Shown: one piece after another, positions 1 to 8,400 of the stretch
How positions within the stretch are numbered: the first letter of the stretch is position 1
Layout of the letters: every line of letters begins with the position of its first letter
Source of the DNA: Parabacteroides sp.
GTDB taxonomy: Bacteria; Bacteroidota; Bacteroidia; Bacteroidales; Tannerellaceae
Direction: 5' to 3'
Assembly: GCA_020026285.1 (NCBI GenBank)
Contig: JAHHQS010000068.1
Span: 1-19,774, forward strand
Length of the DNA: 19,774 bases
Notes under the pieces: model-generated
Database searches by the model: none
The model's input: only the letters and a program-made list of their open reading frames with translations
Told to the model about the DNA's origin: nothing
Made by a program: the position numbers and the translations under genes

Positions 1-164
1 GATATTAACATTTAATTAATATCTAAACATTCCTGTTAAAACAAATTCTATTCAAAAAACTGATTCTCAGTCTTAATTACTTTTAGCCCCATAAAAGAAC
101 AATTCTAATGACTCATTTATTTCCAACAGAAGAAAAGTTTTTTTATATAGAAATAGACGTTATT

Positions 165-196
165 TTGAATGAATATATTAATTTCGTCTAAATTTT
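165..196 (+). promoter_or_regulatory. Possible promoter of the regulator gene
   Basis: TTG at 165-167 is followed after 21 bases by TAAATTTT at 189-196, one base off the Bacteroidetes -7 consensus TAnnTTTG. It would give a leader of about 70 bases before the ATG at 273. The DNA is very AT-rich, so a one-mismatch hit is weak evidence. Nothing else was recognised in bases 1-272. Confidence 0.25.
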
Positions 197-272
197 AATT
201 CAATATAAAGGTGTTAATAGAACCTTACGGTTTAAGATATAAATATTTATAATCAAAATATAGACTTGTATT

Positions 273-1925
273 ATGAAACACATTTTATTATTTATTTTAT
301 GTGCTTTGTTTACATATCAGAATTTATATGCTTTTACTCAAAAATCTTTGGATGAATTACAAAGATTTGCATTTCTCCACCCGAAAGAAACACTGTCACG
401 TTTAGATAGTCTTGAAAATTGTTATGATTTTCCTTCGTATAAATTAGGCTATTTACGTGCTTGTTCTCAATATGCCTTAGCCCAATTTAATAAGGCCATG
501 CAATCCATTCGTTCAGTATATGAAATGCCAGATTTGAGTTCTGACAGTATACTTCAGAAAAGAGTCTGTATGATTTATGCAGAGACTGCTGTTCTTTCAT
601 TTTCACTGCAAGAGTCAATGTCATGTATTTTAAAAGGGAAAGAAATAGCCTGGGCTACAAAAGATACTTTATTTATGTCTCGTCTGTTAATACCAGAAGC
701 TGCTCTTTACAGGACCTTGGGACTTAACCAGAAAGCATACAAACAAGCAATTACTGCTGCGAATTTGTCTCTAAAACTAAACGAAATAAATTTGGAAACA
801 ATCACCGTACAGTTTAGAGCCTGCCTGTGGTTAATGACTTGCTATATTGAGGACGAAAAATTTAAAGATGCAATGTTCTATGCTCAAAAGATCCAGAATG
901 CATTGGACAAATTTTCAAAAAAAATTAATCAATGTGATTTCTGTGATATTTATTCAAGTCTGTTTTATGGAAAGATGGCTTATCTTACAAAGATGATAAA
1001 AAAAGACAATCTATCTGATCTATACTATCAACGGTATAAGAATACATCTTATTCTAAAACATTCAGTGGAAAACAGCGACTTAATGATTATTTACTGCTT
1101 GTAGGCCGCTACGATGAAGTTCTAAGCAATACAGAAGAATACATGCAGAATGTAATCAATCGAGATACACTTAATCTTTTTTATGTAGAAATATTAAATA
1201 ATAGATGTGATGCGTTCATAAAGAAAGAAGACTATAAACAAGCTTATAGGATTTCTCAAATACTCAACAAAATGCAGAATTACATGCTTGTGAATAAGGA
1301 TAAAGACGTTTTGTTCGAAACAGCAGATGTTGATAAAATTAACTCCTTGATTAATAAATTGAAGAAATCCCAACAAAGCATCGTTATCTACCAGATTATT
1401 CTTGCAACTTTGACTATTATCGTATTGGTGATCTTTTTCCTGTTAGGAAAATTTTGCCGAAAAGTAATATATAGGTACTATAAGAAAAAATTAAATTATC
1501 TGATCGGACGATTTGGCGGGCGTATAAAGGATGAAAAAGGACAATCTTTCCCATCATCAAATACAATCAAGAAGGACGTTGACACGATTTCTGATGCAGA
1601 ACTTTTTAATAGATTTAATATTCAAGTTCGTAAAGAAAAACTTTTTCTGGATTATCAATTGGGAAGAGATGATTATGCACGTATCATGAAAGTTGACAAG
1701 AATCGATTTGCTTCCATTATACGAGCACATTCAGGGGGAAACATGTCTACTTACATCAATAATCTACGCTTAGAATATTCCACAAATTTACTGAAAGAAA
1801 ACGCAGAACTATCCATTGCTGAAATAGCGACACGAAGTGCCATTCCTAATGTCTCGACCTATTATCGTCTATTTAAAGAGAAATATGGGATAAGTCCTGC
1901 TGAATACAGAAATCAGTTGAAATGA
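273..1925 (+). CDS. Membrane-anchored TPR/AraC-type transcriptional regulator
   Basis: A 550-residue one-component regulator. Residues 1-20 are a signal or first membrane segment ending LYA. Residues about 25-350 are an alpha-helical, TPR-like region predicted to lie in the periplasm. Residues 370-393 form one strong transmembrane helix, followed by a basic stretch (RYYKKK). Residues about 455-548 are an AraC-family DNA-binding domain with two helix-turn-helix units; the second contains LSIAEIATRSAIPNVSTYY and the typical ending FKEKYGISPAEYR. This layout is known in Bacteroidetes, where such proteins pass an envelope signal straight to DNA without a kinase. The gene lies just upstream of the fimbrial genes on the same strand but is separated from them by a strong terminator. 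I infer that it controls that locus. The signal it senses cannot be read from the sequence. The only in-frame start that gives the signal segment is 273. Confidence 0.85.
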   Translation: MKHILLFILCALFTYQNLYAFTQKSLDELQRFAFLHPKETLSRLDSLENCYDFPSYKLGYLRACSQYALAQFNKAMQSIRSVYEMPDLSSDSILQKRVCMIYAETAVLSFSLQESMSCILKGKEIAWATKDTLFMSRLLIPEAALYRTLGLNQKAYKQAITAANLSLKLNEINLETITVQFRACLWLMTCYIEDEKFKDAMFYAQKIQNALDKFSKKINQCDFCDIYSSLFYGKMAYLTKMIKKDNLSDLYYQRYKNTSYSKTFSGKQRLNDYLLLVGRYDEVLSNTEEYMQNVINRDTLNLFYVEILNNRCDAFIKKEDYKQAYRISQILNKMQNYMLVNKDKDVLFETADVDKINSLINKLKKSQQSIVIYQIILATLTIIVLVIFFLLGKFCRKVIYRYYKKKLNYLIGRFGGRIKDEKGQSFPSSNTIKKDVDTISDAELFNRFNIQVRKEKLFLDYQLGRDDYARIMKVDKNRFASIIRAHSGGNMSTYINNLRLEYSTNLLKENAELSIAEIATRSAIPNVSTYYRLFKEKYGISPAEYRNQLK

Positions 1926-1980
1926 TATCCCATTCTGTTTAAAATAAAATATCAAAAAATATCATAAAAACAATGAATAT

Positions 1981-2012
1981 AAAAGAACTGGCCGTTGGTC
2001 AGTTCTTTTTTT
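1981..2012 (+). terminator. Rho-independent terminator after the regulator gene
   Basis: Bases 1981-1993 pair with 1997-2009 (AAAAGAACTGGCC / GGTCAGTTCTTTT, one G-T pair) around a GTT loop, and the 3' arm runs into a T tract. It lies 56 bases past the stop codon and separates the regulator transcript from the fimbrial operon. Confidence 0.85.
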
Positions 2013-2074
2013 ATAAGTGACAATAGTAAAAACAGTTGTTTTTATATTTCTATTTTATCCATTTCTACACGATC

Positions 2075-2090
2075 ATAAACTAAAGTTTAT
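2075..2090. promoter_or_regulatory. Palindrome, possible operator
   Basis: ATAAACT and AGTTTAT form a perfect 7-bp inverted repeat with a 2-base centre. It sits about 77 bases upstream of the -33 element of the fimbrial promoter, where an activator could bind. AraC proteins more often use direct repeats, and AT-rich DNA gives such palindromes by chance, so the role is only inferred. Confidence 0.3.
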
Positions 2091-2166
2091 CAACATTTTA
2101 TGACAATATGAAAATACTATTATGACTTTTTGAGACAGAGGTGATATTTTTTACAAAGTACTAAAA

Positions 2167-2198
2167 TTGGGAACAAAATTCTTCCTCCTATAATTTTG
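2167..2198 (+). promoter_or_regulatory. Promoter of the fimbrial operon
   Basis: TTG at 2167-2169, a 21-base spacer and TAATTTTG at 2191-2198 match the Bacteroidetes TTG/TAnnTTTG consensus exactly. Transcription would start near 2205, giving a long leader of about 180 bases before the DUF3575 gene. Confidence 0.65.
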
Positions 2199-2278
2199 CA
2201 GAAAATTTAAAAGATAAAGAATTGCTATTTATGCGATACTCTTTAAAGACTTTTTTCAGAGCTTAAAATAAAACACTA

Positions 2279-2298
2279 GAACCTGCAAAAACAGGTTC
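2279..2298 (+). promoter_or_regulatory. Leader hairpin
   Basis: GAACCTG (2279-2285) and CAGGTTC (2292-2298) pair perfectly around a CAAAAA loop in the predicted 5' leader of the fimbrial operon. No T tract follows, so it is not a terminator. It may stabilise the mRNA or serve as a binding site. Confidence 0.4.
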
Positions 2299-2384
2299 AA
2301 CAAGACAAAAAGAAATTATTAAAACATATTTTATTTACTAACCTCGCCACCTCGGCTTGGCTTATTTTTAACGAACTAATATAA

Positions 2385-3146
2385 ATGAGAACAATATTAA
2401 AAATAGTATGTATCTTCTTTGTTGGCACTCTTTCTGCTCAAGAGATTTTACAAGAGAACAGATCTTTTGCCAATATCAAAGATTCCTCTATTATAGATTC
2501 CAATACATCAAAAAAGTATTTTAATATGTCAACTTCTATCAATCCTACATATAAGAATTCTAGAACCCAAAAGGCTATAAAGTCTTTTAACATGGGACTC
2601 AAAACTAATCTTCTTTATGATATTCTTTTAGTTCCAAATATAGGATTGGAATTCTATATATCCAAAGGTTGGACTATCGGTGGTAATTGGATGTATGCTT
2701 GGTGGAGCAATGATAAACGTCATCGTTTCTGGCGTATTTATGGCGGAGACATAAATGTTCGTAAATATTTTGGTCGTCGTGCAATTGAGAAGCCCTTAAC
2801 CGGACATCATATCGGTGTCTATGGACAGATACTAACTTATGATTTTGAAATTGGAGGAAGGGGGTATATGGGTGGTCGTGCCAATGGTACTTTGTGGAAT
2901 GAAGGTAACTATGGTGCAGGTATAGAATATGGATACTCACTGCCTGTAAATCGAAGAATAAATCTTGATTTCTCTATAGGAATCGGATATTTAGGAGGTA
3001 GCTATAACGAATATATTCCCAAAGAAGGATTTTACTTATGGGAAAAGAAAGTTCATCTTCATTGGTTTGGCCCCACAAAAGCAGAGGTTTCTTTCGTGTG
3101 GTTACTAGGACGTAATAATTATAATGTGAAGAAAGGAGGAAAATGA
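2385..3146 (+). CDS. DUF3575 family outer-membrane-barrel-like protein
   Basis: A 253-residue secreted protein. Residues 1-18 are a signal peptide with likely cleavage at LSA/QE. About 50 variable residues follow, and residues 68-245 match the DUF3575 pattern: MGLKTNLLYDILLVPNIGLE, then alternating beta strands rich in Gly and aromatic residues (GWTIGGNWMYAWWSN, GGDINVRKYFG, HHIGVYGQ, GAGIEYGYSLPV) and a final LHWFGPTKAEVSFVWLLG. The family is predicted to form a small barrel and often precedes DUF5119 and fimbrillin genes in Bacteroides. A part in secretion or surface assembly of the fimbriae is inferred from this context; no biochemical function is known to me. It is the first gene of the operon and its stop overlaps the next start. 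Confidence 0.8.
   Translation: MRTILKIVCIFFVGTLSAQEILQENRSFANIKDSSIIDSNTSKKYFNMSTSINPTYKNSRTQKAIKSFNMGLKTNLLYDILLVPNIGLEFYISKGWTIGGNWMYAWWSNDKRHRFWRIYGGDINVRKYFGRRAIEKPLTGHHIGVYGQILTYDFEIGGRGYMGGRANGTLWNEGNYGAGIEYGYSLPVNRRINLDFSIGIGYLGGSYNEYIPKEGFYLWEKKVHLHWFGPTKAEVSFVWLLGRNNYNVKKGGK
3132..3139 (+). promoter_or_regulatory. Strong Shine-Dalgarno site that decides the next start
   Basis: AAAGGAGG lies at the end of the DUF3575 gene. Bacteroidetes genes usually lack such a site, so a full one is notable. It lies 3 bases before ATG 3143 and 6 bases before ATG 3146. The second spacing is the normal one, which suggests translation of the DUF5119 gene from 3146. Confidence 0.55.
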
Positions 3147-4090
3147 TGAAATACTTGAATCTTTGTTTGCTTTTCTTCCTCGTCTTATTTCAATCTTCAT
3201 GCGAGCATAAGAATATTTACAATAATCTTACAACAAATATAGAAGTGGTTTTTGATTGGAGTAAATCACCTAAAGCAACACCTAAAGCAATGGCTGTTTT
3301 CTTTTATTCAAAGTCTGATAATGAAGTCATCCGATATGACTTTTCAGGCAATAAGGGCGGTGTTGTCCGTCTCCCGTTAGGTGAATATAAAGCTTTTTGT
3401 TTGAATACCGATACAGAAGGCATGGTCTACCACAATGTTCAAAAGATCTATGAATTTGAAATCGCCTCACGCGAAACAGATCTTTCGGAGGGACTTTCGT
3501 CTTTGATTTCTAAGGATCATTCCATTCCTAAAGGGAAAGGGACAGAAGGCGAAAGCGTAGTGATGCCGGCAAGTAACATATGGACAGACACATCCGACTA
3601 TATCAATATATCAGAATTAGACAAGACTGAAAAGATCGTATTTTCCCCGATGATCAGAACCAGCCATTATACGGTTGATATCTTCAATGTAAAAAACTTG
3701 ATGTACAATACAAGTTTGGCTGCATCACTATCGACATTGTCTAGAGGATTTATGCCTGGAAGTGAAAAATACTCAAAAGAGTCTGTGACAATACCTTTTG
3801 AAATAAAAAATAATCTAAAAAACGAGAATGTCAATGGAGAATTCAAAGGATTTGGATGTATTCCAGATACTGACCATAAACATATTCTAATGATTTATGC
3901 AATTCTAGGAGATGGTAGAAAGTGGTATTATTCTTTTGATGTATCAAGTCAGATTTATAATGCTGAAGATCCATGGAATATACATATTGTGTTAGACAGC
4001 CTCGTATTACCTCAATCAGTTACAAATGGTAGTGGATTCCGCCCGGAAGTGACAGAATGGGAAGAGGTTCTAGTAAATATTGAAATGTAA
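3143..4090 (+). CDS. DUF5119 family lipoprotein of the fimbrial locus
   Basis: A 315-residue lipoprotein. The signal peptide ends at a lipobox (FQSSC, Cys20 from 3143), so the mature protein is lipid-anchored. The first part carries features of DUF5119: an early strand NIEVVFDW, then AMAVFFYS, GGVVRLPLGEY, CLNTDTE, and a C-terminal GSGFRPEVTEWEEV. Two adjacent ATGs are possible; the ribosome site favours 3146, which makes 314 residues. The protein resembles the anchor/accessory proteins (FimB/Mfa2 type) next to fimbrillin genes, and anchoring or length control of the fimbria is the likely role by context. The start overlaps the preceding stop by 4 bases, so the two genes are translationally coupled. 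The next gene follows after 38 bases. Confidence 0.75.
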   Translation: MMKYLNLCLLFFLVLFQSSCEHKNIYNNLTTNIEVVFDWSKSPKATPKAMAVFFYSKSDNEVIRYDFSGNKGGVVRLPLGEYKAFCLNTDTEGMVYHNVQKIYEFEIASRETDLSEGLSSLISKDHSIPKGKGTEGESVVMPASNIWTDTSDYINISELDKTEKIVFSPMIRTSHYTVDIFNVKNLMYNTSLAASLSTLSRGFMPGSEKYSKESVTIPFEIKNNLKNENVNGEFKGFGCIPDTDHKHILMIYAILGDGRKWYYSFDVSSQIYNAEDPWNIHIVLDSLVLPQSVTNGSGFRPEVTEWEEVLVNIEM

Positions 4091-4128
4091 TTTGACAGAT
4101 AAGAATATTATTATTAACTAATTTTTTT

Positions 4129-5193
4129 ATGATTATGAAAAAGAAAAGTTCATTTATGGTCCTATTTGCCTCATTGCTTATGGCTTCATGTTCAAACGAA
4201 GAAATCGTTGAAATAAACAAAGGACACGCTATTGATTTTCGTACATTTTTCAAGACTCGCGCTCAAGAAACAACAGTTAACAATCTTGAGAAATTTAATG
4301 TTACAGCATTGAAAAATGATAAGAATTATTTTACAAACGCAACTTTTACGAAAGAAGGTGTTACCTCTATTTTTTCTTCTTCTACACCTTATTTCTGGCC
4401 GACTGATGGTTCGAATCTTCTTTTTTTTGCATATGCTCCCACCTCTTTAGAAGGGAATATAACTATCACAAACTCAGAACAAAAACTTAATGATTTTGAG
4501 CCAAATAAGGTTATCAATGATCAGGTGGATTTTATCACAGCTAAAGGAACAGGTAGTAAAGAACAATCTCCAGAGGGTGTTAATTTACAATTCCATCACA
4601 GGTTGTCACAGATTCAGATTACCGCTAAAAATGAGAACTCCAATTATGTCTATAAAGTTAGGGGTATTCGTATCGCAAAAGCCTACAAAAAAGGCTCTTA
4701 TGATTTGAATGCAAGAAAATGGGATATACCTACTTCTGAATCAGAAATACAGACGATCTACGAGACTACATATGATAAAGCGATTGAATTAAACTCCAAT
4801 TTTCAATCACTAATGAGTCAAAATATCAATGAAGTAAATAATGCAATGTTAATTCCACAGAAAGTCCAAAAATGGGATCAAGCTAATGACAAACTTAATA
4901 CCAAAAATGGAGCCTATATCTCTGTATATGTCAATATTTGCACAAAAGACGGCCTTGATGTTTATCCTGTTAAATCAGGTAGTTATGCATGGGTTTCTGT
5001 ACCTGTCAGTTTTGATTGGATTTTTGGTAATAAATATGTTTATCAACTTGATTTCACAAAGGGTGCTGGTTTTGTTGATCCTACAGAACCGGATGGTAAA
5101 CCAAAACCTGGAGAATCTGTCTTTGGAGAACCTATTAAATTCAATGTATCAGTTGAGCAATGGAACGAGACAAATCAGAATGTTAACATGTAA
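4129..5193 (+). CDS. Fimbrillin family protein (Mfa-like)
   Basis: A 354-residue lipoprotein precursor of the FimA/Mfa1-like pilin family. The lipobox is LMASC (Cys21). It is followed by a short strand and KTRAQET (Arg44), the position where related Porphyromonas pilins are cut by an Arg-specific protease before polymerising. Family signatures are PYFWP (87-91), FFAYAP (99-104), DFITAKG, LQFHHRLSQIQI, the RGIRI...GSYDL stretch, MLIPQ and a terminal GEPIKFNVSVEQW. ATG 4135 (MKKKSS) is an equally good start and gives a more usual signal peptide. It is probably a stalk or accessory pilin, co-transcribed with the DUF3575 and DUF5119 genes. Part of its Mfa-like region resembles the N-terminal part of the next, much larger protein. 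Confidence 0.8.
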   Translation: MIMKKKSSFMVLFASLLMASCSNEEIVEINKGHAIDFRTFFKTRAQETTVNNLEKFNVTALKNDKNYFTNATFTKEGVTSIFSSSTPYFWPTDGSNLLFFAYAPTSLEGNITITNSEQKLNDFEPNKVINDQVDFITAKGTGSKEQSPEGVNLQFHHRLSQIQITAKNENSNYVYKVRGIRIAKAYKKGSYDLNARKWDIPTSESEIQTIYETTYDKAIELNSNFQSLMSQNINEVNNAMLIPQKVQKWDQANDKLNTKNGAYISVYVNICTKDGLDVYPVKSGSYAWVSVPVSFDWIFGNKYVYQLDFTKGAGFVDPTEPDGKPKPGESVFGEPIKFNVSVEQWNETNQNVNM

Positions 5194-5307
5194 TTATTAT
5201 ACCTTAAATTCACCTAATAACTTACAGGAATCTATTTATTGAAAAATCAGGTAATATACCAGACTAAATAGATACAATATCGTTGATAAGTAGAATTTAT
5301 TACTTAT

Positions 5308-5350
5308 GACAACTCTGAATGGTTTTCATTGCAGAGTTGTCTTGATTTTA
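5308..5350 (+). terminator. Hairpin, probable weak terminator or attenuator
   Basis: GACAACTCTG (5308-5317) pairs perfectly with CAGAGTTGTC (5332-5341). An inner AATG/CATT stem extends it across a bulged G. The following TTGATTTTA is T-rich but interrupted. Partial termination would give less adhesin than pilin mRNA. Confidence 0.55.
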
Positions 5351-5371
5351 TTAAAACCACTTTTACATTTT
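5342..5371 (+). promoter_or_regulatory. Possible promoter of the large adhesin gene
   Basis: TTG at 5342-5344, 19 bases, then TACATTTT at 5364-5371, one base off TAnnTTTG. It begins directly after the hairpin and would give a leader of about 120 bases. Confidence 0.35.
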
Positions 5372-5437
5372 CATCCATACAAATTGATTATTGGATTTAT
5401 TTAATGAAACATATATTAATTGACTTTATTAAATAAA

Positions 5438-5455
5438 GGCATATTTAATTATGCC
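5438..5455. promoter_or_regulatory. Palindrome upstream of the large adhesin gene
   Basis: GGCATA and TATGCC form a perfect 6-bp inverted repeat around TTTAAT, 44 bases before the start codon. It could be an operator or a leader hairpin; the sequence does not say which. Confidence 0.3.
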
Positions 5456-5498
5456 ATTGGATTATAATTTTACTTAACAGCTACGAAGAATTATAATT

Positions 5499-8400
5499 AT
5501 GACTTACAAAACAAAAATGAAACAAGTAAAAGAGGCAATATTTATCATTGTCACTTTTATATGTTTAAATGCCTGTAACGATAATTTTATAACAGTGCCA
5601 GAAGCAAGTGAAGCCATCCAATTCGGAGTTGCTTTAGATTCAACATGGAATAATACTAAAAGGCTTACAAAATATGAAAAGTTATTTGGACTAGATTCTT
5701 TTCTTTTAAATAACGGGAAGAAACTTTTTTTACACACGTATGTGACTGATAGTATAGAAAATAATACACTTAAAAACAGATCTATAACTCGCTCTTCTCG
5801 TCAAACAGAAATGTACGAAACATTTGGTGTCAGTGCATATGCTTATGCTGATGATTTTACAGGTAATGAAATTCCTAACTTTATGTATAATGTGAAATTT
5901 GAAAAGAAGTCTGAATCAAGTTGGGTTAGTACCCCTTCTTATTTTTGGCCAAGCGAAAATTTCCATATGAAGTTTACAGCTTATGCTCCATACAATACCA
6001 AAGATTCTGATCCTTATGTAATTTCACCATTAAACCAGCCAGGAGAACAAACACTTGCTTGCACAATACCTGATGATGTAAATAAACAAACAGACCTTCT
6101 TGTAGCAAACATGTCCATACCTTCAGATCAAAGAAACAAAACAACCAATCCGCTTCTAAAATTCAATCATGCCCTTACTGCTATTAAATTTATAGCAGGG
6201 AATGATATTAGAACAGGGAAAATAATCGATATATCACTGGTTGGTATTCATGACAAAGGTACATATTCCTTGGAAAGCGGGCAATGGATTCTTAAGGATT
6301 CAAAGACAAAGACCTTCACTCAAAAATTAAATAAGGAAGTTGTACCTGGTGGAATAATCACAACTGAAGCGCAAACGTTTATGATGTTGCCACAAGAACT
6401 TTCTGCTGATGCCAAAATTGTAATACATTTCTTCAATGAGGCAGACAACACAACTTATGAACTATCCTCAAGCATCGCTGGTAATATCTGGCCCCAGGGA
6501 AAAACTGTAACATATAAACTCTCTACATCCAGATTGAATTGGGAATATGTGGTCGAAGCCGAAAATACAGATTTCCAATATTCGGGTACTAAAGAAGGAA
6601 AGATCAAAGTAAAAGTATACAAGAAAAATTATTCTAATCCCAAAACTATCATTCCTGTTTCATGGGAATTAATGGAAGAAACACCTACCTGGTTACATAT
6701 AAATCCAGGTATTAAAGGGAATGGTGGAAATACAGGAGAAATTATACCTATTGTTGTCGACGCACAGATATCTACAACAATATCTGATCCAAAAACAGAA
6801 TTAAAAAATGCTACACCTAAAGGGACAGAACAAAATCCTTTTAATTTATCAAATGTTTCAGGAGATCCTGATATAATGAATACAGCTAATTGTTACGTGA
6901 TAGACGCTCCTGGCTATTATAGCCTACCATTGATTTATGGTAATGCTATTATGAATGGCCAACAGAATAAAGCTGCATATCTTAGTAACTATGTTGGTCC
7001 ATATGCTTTACCTTGCTTTAAGAATCATTTGAATAATGATATTACAAGTCCATATATTTATCGAAATGCCGGATGTACTCCATATTCGGTCAAACTAATT
7101 TGGCAGGATGTATATCCTCTGATTAGTGATATTAAACTCGATAAAGAGAATCAACGTTTATGTTTTAAGATTGAAAGTACAGATATTTCCCCTGGAAATG
7201 CAGTAGTTGCTGTTTGTGATGCAGACAATAATATAATGTGGTCATGGCATATTTGGATTACTAATTTAAATATTCAGAATACTGTAACATTTGGTAATGA
7301 AATCGACAAATATGAAGTAATGCCATGTTATTTAGGTTGGTCCAGTTTGAGTGGAACACAAATGTATTCCGGACGTAGTAGTACATTGAAAATCAAATTG
7401 GAGAATTCTATTATTAAAGAGATTCCGATTACTCAGTTGCCTCATCAGCATTCTGGTAATGGTAAATCAACGTATTATCAATGGGGTAGAAAAGATCCGC
7501 TTGTTACATCAGGAAATAATGACTTTCCAAACAGAATAGTATATGATGTTAACGGCAACGAATTGCCAACAGTCGTTGATGGATTAAATACTCCTTCATT
7601 ATTTGCGGGCATGATTAAAAATCCGCGTGTTTTCTCTTACAATTATTTTTTAACGGGTTATGCGAATAATTTTGCTAATTTGTGGAATAGTCATCGTAAT
7701 TTTTCAGCCAAACTATTGTGGATGGAAGCAGGTAAACTTCCATGGCATGGATATACAGAGAAACGTCAACCATATATTAAAACGATTTATGATCCTTCAC
7801 CTGTAGGATTTTGCGTATCAGAGCCTTCTATTTTAAAAAGTCCAGTCAATGTGACTCTAACTGATGGCGAAAATAAATATGTTGAAATTCAAGGAAGCAA
7901 TGGGAATGTTTTGACACTCTTTGAAATGGGAAATTGCTACGCCGGTACTGCAGGGATAAACTTTACGAAAAATGATTTCTCCTTTTTGACATCTGTCGGA
8001 TTTTCTTATCGAGCAGGAGGTATTCAGAATTTTGCATATTATGGTTATCCATGGACTGCAGAAAAAAATTTGGCGAAAAAGAATCATTTCACTTCTAAAA
8101 ATACAGCTTTTCCTTTGATTCTAGTTAAAGACAATCCAGTATTAGTTCCTTCCTTATGGAAGGATCACCTTGAAGTTTCCGTTCCAACAATTTCATACAA
8201 GGGAAAAGATAATGCGGTTGTTTCTATAAAAAGCTATACTGAATACAGCTCAAATAAAAAGCCAATTCCATGGATTGCTGAATTTTATAATGAAATGACC
8301 GGTCAATGGCAAACTTCTTCTCCCGTTGATTGGATGACTATCAATACCACTGATGGAACAGCAAGTGGTAATGGTTCTGTATCTCAAAGTGAAAGTTTTA

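Larger units (their letters stand above)
1926..2384. other. Intergenic control region of the fimbrial operon
   Basis: This 459-base AT-rich stretch holds no convincing gene. In order it contains the terminator of the regulator gene (1981-2012), a 16-base palindrome (2075-2090), a good promoter (2167-2198) and a leader of about 180 bases. The leader carries a 7-bp hairpin (2279-2298) and a GC-rich patch just before the start codon (2341-2362), which includes the direct repeat ACCTCG at 2341-2346 and 2349-2354. It is the obvious place for the upstream regulator to act. Confidence 0.6.
5194..5498. other. Spacer between the two fimbrillin genes
   Basis: This 305-base AT-rich stretch has no gene. 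It holds a 10-bp hairpin (5308-5341) followed by a loose T-rich tract, a possible promoter beginning inside the end of that hairpin (5342-5371) and an 18-base palindrome (5438-5455). The layout suggests that the large adhesin gene can be transcribed separately from the first three fimbrial genes. Confidence 0.5.

Noticed and set aside
2674..2940. A His/Tyr-rich minus-strand ORF of 88 codons inside the DUF3575 gene
   Set aside because: The composition mirrors the Gly/Met/aromatic codons of the sense strand; no signal peptide or start context.
4886..5242. A 118-codon ORF overlapping the end of the 354-residue fimbrillin gene
   Set aside because: It is another frame of the conserved C-terminal fimbrillin region, where the fimbrillin frame carries family motifs to its stop.
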